A stretch of DNA of 64,000 nt, from NCBI RefSeq assembly GCF_003234085.1, contig NZ_QKSD01000001.1, positions 186,001 to 250,000 of the forward strand. The letters are read 5' to 3'. The position numbers were made by a program, and so were the translations under genes. This DNA is from Curtobacterium sp. MCPF17_052 (GTDB lineage: Bacteria > Actinomycetota > Actinomycetes > Actinomycetales > Microbacteriaceae). The notes beneath the pieces are model-generated. The model saw only the letters and a list, made by a program, of their open reading frames with translations, made no database searches and had not been told where the DNA came from. Of this stretch, positions 59,387-64,000 are shown in pieces (position 1 is the stretch's first letter; every line of letters starts with the position of its first letter).

Positions 59387-59944
59387 TCAGTGGTGTGCGG
59401 GCAGCGCCACGGCCCCGGCGCTGCGGGCGTCGTCGGGCACGAGGTCGCCGGTCGCTGCGGCGTCCATCGCGGCGGTCATCTCCTCGAAGAACGCGCTCAT
59501 CTCCGTGAGGGTCGTGGCTGACAGCCGGTCCGCCGCTGCGATCATCCGGGCATGGACCCCGGTCAGGTGCGACCGGACGGTGTCGTCGCCGTTGTCGGTG
59601 GCGACGAGCACGAACCCGCGACCGTCGCTCGGGTCGGCGCGGCGTTCGACGTGGCCGGCGGCGATGAGTCGCTTCACCAGGGCCGTGGTCGACGCGGTCG
59701 TGATCCCGAGGTGCGCCGCCAGGCCGGTCGGCTTCACCACGGTGCCGCGCTGCCGGGCCTGGAGCAGGTGGCGGACGGCGGCCATGTCGGTCGGGCCGAG
59801 CTGCATGGTGTCGCGGGTGCGCTGCCGCATGGCGACCTCGGCGGACCGGTAGCGGCGCATCGCGTTGAGGAGTTCCACGCCGGTCTTCGTCGAGCGGTCG
59901 GGGTACCAGTACCCGGAGTCGTCGTAGGTCCTCGCGTCGGCCAT
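59387..59944 (-). CDS. MarR-family transcriptional regulator
   Basis: A 185-residue regulator. The winged helix reads MAAVRHLLQARQRGTVVKPTGLAAHLGITTASTTALVKRLIAAGHVERRADPSDGRGFVL, spanning about residues 54-115 with the DxR-x-R wing. A helical N-terminus (NAMRRYRSAEVAMRQRTRD) and C-terminal helix serve dimerisation. No divergent target gene is obvious; the following 319 bp contain only hairpins and the small 41-residue gene. Ligand unknown. Confidence 0.9.
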   Translation of the reverse strand: MADARTYDDSGYWYPDRSTKTGVELLNAMRRYRSAEVAMRQRTRDTMQLGPTDMAAVRHLLQARQRGTVVKPTGLAAHLGITTASTTALVKRLIAAGHVERRADPSDGRGFVLVATDNGDDTVRSHLTGVHARMIAAADRLSATTLTEMSAFFEEMTAAMDAAATGDLVPDDARSAGAVALPAHH

Positions 59945-60065
59945 GGGGTCCCACCTCGTCCTCGGCCACGGGGCGCAGCCGATCCCCCAGGACTACCAGC
60001 ACGGCGGGGTGGCGGGTCCAGCGCCTCCGCGGGCTTGTCCCCCGATCGCCCGGCCGGTCGTGCCA

Positions 60066-60158
60066 CGGCGAGACGCCCCCGTCTGTGTGGAACGCCCCGG
60101 GACCGCCGAGACGCCGCAGGGATCGGCGGCGTCCCGGCCCGATCGCGGCGTCTCGCCG
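60066..60158. repeat. GC-rich hairpin element related to copies A and B
   Basis: CGGCGAGACGC (60066-60076) and its exact complement GCGTCTCGCCG (60148-60158) enclose a second nested pair (CCGCCGAGACGCCG / CGGCGGCGTC). The GCGGCGAGACGCC word is shared with 4231-4340 and 4403-4512. It lies in the 319-base gap 59945-60263, which holds no gene I can support. Confidence 0.6.
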
Positions 60159-60263
60159 GGACACCGGCCTCCCCGCTGGACGTACCCCGTGAACCGCATC
60201 GGAGCGGGAATGCGCGCAGGGCTCTGCGTGTACAGATCATCACCTCGACGAAAGGAGTCCGCC

Positions 60264-60389
60264 GTGATCGACGACGACCGCACCCCAGGCCAGCGCACCG
60301 ACGTGGCCCAGCACCCGCAGTTCCGACTGCAGGACGACGAACCGACTGGCTTCGGCCGCTGGCTCGGACTCATCAACGCCGGAGACTGA
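60264..60389 (+). CDS. Small protein, 41 residues
   Basis: GTG-started frame with a strong AAAGGAG seven bases upstream. The peptide is polar and acidic (IDDDRTPGQRTDVAQHPQ) with an aromatic end (TGFGRWLGLINAGD). No signal, membrane span or known motif that I recognise. Supported by the ribosome-binding site, normal codon use and the closing hairpin at 60438-60478. Could be a conserved small regulator or a leader peptide. Confidence 0.5.
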   Translation: MIDDDRTPGQRTDVAQHPQFRLQDDEPTGFGRWLGLINAGD

Positions 60390-60437
60390 CCGCTCCGGGC
60401 GCGACCACGACACAGACGCGCGAGCACGACACAGACG

Positions 60438-60478
60438 GGAGGCCCGTCACCGGTCCACGAGACCGGTGACGGGCCTCC
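60438..60478 (+). terminator. ACGGGAGGC-family hairpin, perfect 18-base stem
   Basis: GGAGGCCCGTCACCGGTC (60438-60455) pairs exactly with GACCGGTGACGGGCCTCC (60461-60478) around a 5-base loop. The outer ends no longer match (ACAGACGG opposite CTGTG), and the inner half differs from other members with compensating changes. Confidence 0.72.
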
Positions 60479-60533
60479 TGTGCGTTGCCCCGGCGACCGG
60501 CGGCACGTCCGTCCACGCGGGTACGGTCGGAGC

Positions 60534-61061
60534 GTGCACGGCATCGGTGAGGTCGACGAAGCCGGGCGGCTCCGGCTGCTCGGCAGTGCGGCGGCGGGTG
60601 CGGGCTTCGCGCTCGTGTTCACCATGCTCGTCCTGTCGTCGTTCCGGACCGCGACGCCGCAGGTGCTCGTGTCCGTCGGACTGCCCGCAGCCCTGGTCGG
60701 TGCCGCGGTCGCCGGCTGGTTGCAGCTCCGGTCGTGGCGGGTCGACGGCGGCTACGAGAACGTCGTGATGGTCGAGCGCTGGGTGACCGAGCGGCACGTC
60801 CCGAGCGGGGTGCCCGCCGAGATCTGGGTCCCGCGGCTGCAGGCCCAGGCCGACCAGCAGACCGCCGGCTGGGGCAAGATCGTGCTCGCCGTGTTCTGGA
60901 GTGCGATGACGTGGTCGATGCGCGACCAGCACGGCACCGTGATCACACTGCTGCTGCTCGGGCTGTGGGCCGGCCTCGCGCTGTGGAGTGCGCTGTGGGT
61001 GATCCCGCGCTCTCGGGTGGCGCGGGACATGCTGCGGCAGGGCGTCGTCGTCCGCGACTGA
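60534..61061 (+). CDS. Hypothetical membrane protein, four spans
   Basis: A 175-residue protein with two hydrophobic pairs: LLGSAAAGAGFALVFTMLVLSSF and LVSVGLPAALVGAAVAGWLQL near the N-terminus, and KIVLAVFWSAMTWSM with VITLLLLGLWAGLALWSALWV near the C-terminus; between them is a 45-residue soluble segment with charged and Trp residues. I do not recognise the family. GTG at 60534 is the first start after the hairpin. Convergent with the truncated antiporter gene; stops are only four bases apart. Confidence 0.65.
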   Translation: MHGIGEVDEAGRLRLLGSAAAGAGFALVFTMLVLSSFRTATPQVLVSVGLPAALVGAAVAGWLQLRSWRVDGGYENVVMVERWVTERHVPSGVPAEIWVPRLQAQADQQTAGWGKIVLAVFWSAMTWSMRDQHGTVITLLLLGLWAGLALWSALWVIPRSRVARDMLRQGVVVRD

Positions 61062-61065
61062 GCCG

Positions 61066-62349
61066 TCAGGTGCCCGGACCGCCGCGCAGTTCGAGTGCGA
61101 TCTGTTCGGCGTCCAGGTTCCGGAGCACGGACGCCAGCACCTCGGCGTCGAACGTCCCGTCATCTCGTGCGTCGAGCAGCGCCGTCCGCTGTGCCCGCAG
61201 GACGGCCAGGCGGCGTGCCTTCTCGCGGCCGAGCCAGGCCCGGACCGCTGACGGGTCGGCGGCCGCGAGCTCCTCCCGTGCGACGGCGGATTCGCCGGAG
61301 GTCGGCACCGCCTCGGACGCCGCCCGCAGGAGTTCGAGGAGACGCTGCCGCTCGCCGGAGTCCTCCTCCGCGGTGTCGGTCCGTCGCGGGCTGATCCGTC
61401 GCAGGAGCGGACCGATCGTCGCGCCCTGCAGCACCAGGGACAGCACCGCGACCGCGAACGCGACGAAGACCAGGAGGGCCCGCTGCGGGGTGCCCTCCGG
61501 CAGGGTCTGCGCGGCAGCGACGGTCACGGCGCCTCGCATGCCCGCCCAGACGACCGCGGTGCCGTCGCGCCACCCGAGGGGGGCCTTCCGGAAGTAGGCG
61601 ATGTCGCCGAGCGCCTGTCGCACCCGGCTCCCCAGCCGCTCGACGTCACGGGCGGTCGGGATGCGCCGCCCGCGCCGGTGCTCCTGGATCGCGGCCCTGG
61701 CGGTCTCCGGGTCGTCCAGTCGGGACCGCATGGTCTCCACCCGGTCCTGCATGCCGGCACTGCGCCGAGCACTCGCGCGCAACGAGCGGAGCAAGGGGAC
61801 GACGTAGGCCGCCCGGACCGCCAGGGTCACGACGAGGGCTCCGAGCGCGATGAGGAGCGCCGACCACACCCCGGTGTGTTCACGCTCGACGGCTCCCACG
61901 ATCGAGGCGAGCTGCAGGCCCATCACGAGGAACACCGCGCCCTCGAGGACGAACTCGATCGTGCTCCAGTTCTGGGCGTCGGACAGCCGGTGGTCGGGCG
62001 GCAGCACCCTCGGCGCGCGGATGCCGGTCACCAGTCCGGCGACGACCGCAGCGACGAGGCCCGAGGCGCCGAAGTGCTCGGCGGGGATCGACGCCACGAA
62101 CGGCACGGCGAACGAGATCGCGGTGTTGACCGGCGCGCTCGTGATCCGTGCCCGGACCGCGAGGTTGAGCAGCCCCACGGCTGCGCCGATGAGCACGGCC
62201 AGCACCACCGCGAAGGCGAAGTCGCCGACAGCTCCCCAGAACGAGAACGCTGCCGCGGCCGCGGCGGTCGCGGTGCGCAGCAGGACGAGCGCCGTCGCGT
62301 CGTTGAGCAGCGACTCCCCGTCGAGGATCGCCACCTCCGCCGTCCGGAT
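61066..62349 (-). pseudogene. Na+/H+ antiporter (CPA1 type), 5'-truncated
   Basis: About 427 codons with the later two-thirds of a sodium/proton exchanger: ILDGESLLNDATALVLLRTA, then LVAAVVAGLVTGIRAPRVLP, EFVLEGAVFLVMGLQL, GMRGAVTVAAAQTLPEG, and a cytoplasmic helical tail. In intact relatives some 110-130 residues with three to four membrane spans and the first half of the ion site precede ILDGES. Here the frame upstream of 62349 has no antiporter-like sequence, because it is antisense to a dehydrogenase fragment. No normal start remains. Probably inactive. Confidence 0.8.
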
Positions 62350-62755
62350 GCCCCGCACGGTCCACGAGGACGGGCAGGGCGGGTTCGCCGGGCTGCTCAC
62401 GCAGGCCGCGCGGAGGACCGGGGTCGCCGGGTACCCGGGTGACGGCCAGCAGCGCTGGCCCGCCGTGCACGCCCGCGACGCCGCTGCGCTCTTCCGGCTC
62501 GCGCTCGAGTCCGCACCCGGCGGCACCGCCTGGCACGCCGTCGCCGACGAGGGCGACCGGGTCATCGACATCGCGACCGTGGTCGGCCGTCGCCTCGGCC
62601 TGCCGGTCGAGTCCGTGCCGGACGACACGTTCGGGCCGTTCGGGCCGATCTTCGCCATGGACCAGCCGTCGTCCAGCGTGCACACCCGGCAGGCGCTCGG
62701 GTGGGAGCCGACGCACCCGTCCCTACTCGAGGACCTCGAGGCGCTGCAGCCCTGA
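62336..62755 (+). pseudogene. NAD-dependent epimerase/SDR, 3' fragment only
   Basis: 140 codons matching the C-terminal third of SDR-family reductases: AVRMPRTVHEDGQGG, then RTGVAGYPGDGQQRWPAVHARDAAALFRLALESAPGG, HAVADEGDRVIDIATVVGRRLGLPV and TRQALGWEPTHPSLLEDLEAL. The N-terminal Rossmann motif and the YxxxK catalytic part are missing. An internal ATG at 62348 could still start a 135-residue product. The fragment begins exactly where the antiporter homology on the other strand stops. Confidence 0.8.
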
Positions 62756-62770
62756 GGGACCGCGCACGAC

Positions 62771-62818
62771 GACGGACGGGAGGCGCTCCATCAACTGGTG
62801 GAGAGCCTCCCGTCCGTC
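62771..62818 (+). terminator. ACGGGAGGC-family hairpin, 20-base arms
   Basis: GACGGACGGGAGGCGCTCCA pairs with the stretch 62799-62818 with two inner mismatches. It follows the stop codon of the dehydrogenase fragment by 15 bases, showing that the downstream part of the original gene kept its terminator. Confidence 0.72.
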
Positions 62819-62952
62819 CACCCGCCACTGCGCTGCACCCGGACGTGCCCGGCACGGCGCGATCCGTACAAGCTCCTCGTCCGCTCGCCGCGTCCCGTCT
62901 AGCGTGACCGCCGGTCCGGCGCGTGCCGGAGGCGGCGAGGTGGAGGGCGCAG

Positions 62953-64000
62953 ATGACGAACACGACGAGCACCGAGGACCAGGTCGCCGGTGTCCCTCCG
63001 GCGATCCCGGACGACGACGGCGGTGCGGAGCAGGCCCGCACCACGCGGCACCACGTCACCCGCGTCGCGTTCATCGCCGCACTCGGCGGGCTGCTCTACG
63101 GGTACGACACCGGCGTGATCTCGGGCACCCTCATCGAGATCGGCAAGGAGTTCTCGATCGGCTCCGCCGTCAAGGAGTTCATCACCGCGTCCATCCTCGT
63201 CGGCGCGATCCTGGGTGCCTTCCTGACCGGTCCGGTCTCGGCACGGATCGGCCGACGCCGCACGATCCTGCTCATCGCCGCGGTCTTCATCCTCGGCGTC
63301 CTGTTCGCCGCGGTGTCGCCGAGCCCGGTGTTCCTGGTGCTCAGCCGGCTGTTCCTCGGCCTGGCGGTGGGCGGGTCGACGCAGACGATCCCGACGTACA
63401 TCGCCGAGATCGCGCCGGGTCCGCGGCGCGGGAGCCTGGTGACGGTGTTCAACTGCGCGATCGGCGTCGGGATCCTGGCCGCGGCGCTCGTCGGGGTGAC
63501 GCTCAACGGTGTCGTGTCGTGGCGGTTCATGATCGGCGTCGCCGCGGCCCCCGCGATCGTGCTGCTGCTCGGGATGCTGCGGTTGCCGGAGAGCCCGCGG
63601 TGGTTCGTGTCCCAGGACCGCGTCGGGCCGGCGCGCCAGGTGCTGCGGTGGTTGCGGCCGACGCACCGGGCAGCCGAGGACGAACTCGACGAGATCCGCC
63701 GACTCGACGACGCCGAACCGGACTCGCGCTCGGGGCAGTGGGCGCAGCTCCGGAAGCCCTGGGTCCGTCCCGCGCTCGTGGCGGGCCTGATCGTGGCCGC
63801 GTTCACGCAGCTGACCGGCCTCGAGATGATGATCTACTACACGCCGACGATCCTGACGGACGCGGGCTTCCCGCACGTGTACTCGCTCTGGGCCAACGTC
63901 GGCGTCGGCGTCGTCTACCTGCTGATGACCTTCGTCGGGTCGCGGATCGTCGACCGGGTCGGCCGCCGACGGCTGACGCTCGTCATGCTGCCGGGAGCCG
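62953..64000 (+). CDS. Sugar porter MFS transporter, 3' end beyond window
   Basis: The first 349 codons of a major-facilitator sugar/proton symporter. TM1 contains GGLLYGYDTGVISG; loop 2-3 has the ARIGRRR motif; TM4-5 region shows LFLGLAVGGSTQTIPTYIAEIAP; PESPRW marks the end of the sixth span; the second half begins TQLTGLEMMIYYTPTIL and has the repeated DRVGRRR motif. These are all Sugar_tr signatures (D-xylose, arabinose, myo-inositol type). ATG at 62953 follows GGAGG. The last two to four spans are outside the window. Confidence 0.93.
   Translation, partial: MTNTTSTEDQVAGVPPAIPDDDGGAEQARTTRHHVTRVAFIAALGGLLYGYDTGVISGTLIEIGKEFSIGSAVKEFITASILVGAILGAFLTGPVSARIGRRRTILLIAAVFILGVLFAAVSPSPVFLVLSRLFLGLAVGGSTQTIPTYIAEIAPGPRRGSLVTVFNCAIGVGILAAALVGVTLNGVVSWRFMIGVAAAPAIVLLLGMLRLPESPRWFVSQDRVGPARQVLRWLRPTHRAAEDELDEIRRLDDAEPDSRSGQWAQLRKPWVRPALVAGLIVAAFTQLTGLEMMIYYTPTILTDAGFPHVYSLWANVGVGVVYLLMTFVGSRIVDRVGRRRLTLVMLPGA

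Overview
This is a very GC-rich (about 70% by eye), gene-dense stretch of a Gram-positive actinobacterial chromosome. Monomeric NADP-isocitrate dehydrogenase, GTG starts, ATGA/GTGA start-stop overlaps, many ROK, XRE, PadR and MarR regulators and several sugar ABC systems suggest Microbacteriaceae, perhaps near Curtobacterium; that placement is inference from gene content, not a database result. I saw no rRNA, tRNA, CRISPR array, transposase or integrase.

Layout. 1-7.4 kb: a partial L-serine dehydratase, an orphan NarL-type response regulator facing a small GlsB-family membrane protein, a PspC protein, a zinc-free quinone oxidoreductase, a shikimate-dehydrogenase-like enzyme, and a two-gene FAD oxidoreductase/SRPBCC operon. 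7.4-12 kb: a ROK repressor with a sugar ABC importer (binding protein, ATPase, permease). 12-16 kb: an osmoprotectant (Opu-type) ABC importer with two permeases. 16-23.5 kb: small hypotheticals, an aminoglycoside-phosphotransferase-like protein, and a translationally coupled operon of Gfo/Idh dehydrogenase, ThuA and a GAF-phosphatase, divergent from a secreted DUF4874/DUF4832 protein. 23.6-36 kb: isocitrate dehydrogenase, an M23 peptidase, XRE and TetR regulators, an FBP (EF-G-binding) protein, oxidoreductases and aldo/keto reductases. 36.2-40.5 kb: a PadR-controlled ABC exporter. 41-46 kb: short-chain dehydrogenases, a DUF2254 membrane protein and a glucose/sorbosone-dehydrogenase-like lipoprotein. 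46.2-49.3 kb: a complete lactococcin-972-type bacteriocin locus. 49.4-60 kb: an epimerase, an aldo/keto reductase, a second sugar ABC importer with ROK repressor and ROK kinase, a Tat-exported toroid protein and a MarR regulator. 60-64 kb: small membrane genes, a junction of two truncated genes, and a sugar-porter MFS gene running off the window.

The most interesting parts are the bacteriocin locus (precursor, 675-residue integral membrane protein, ABC ATPase), a family of more than a dozen intergenic hairpins sharing an ACGGGAGGC/GCCTCCCGT core, perfect stem-loops directly after the first cistron of three operons whose first product is secreted, two other dispersed inverted-repeat families, and a junction near 62.34 kb where a 5'-truncated Na+/H+ antiporter meets a 5'-truncated dehydrogenase head to head.
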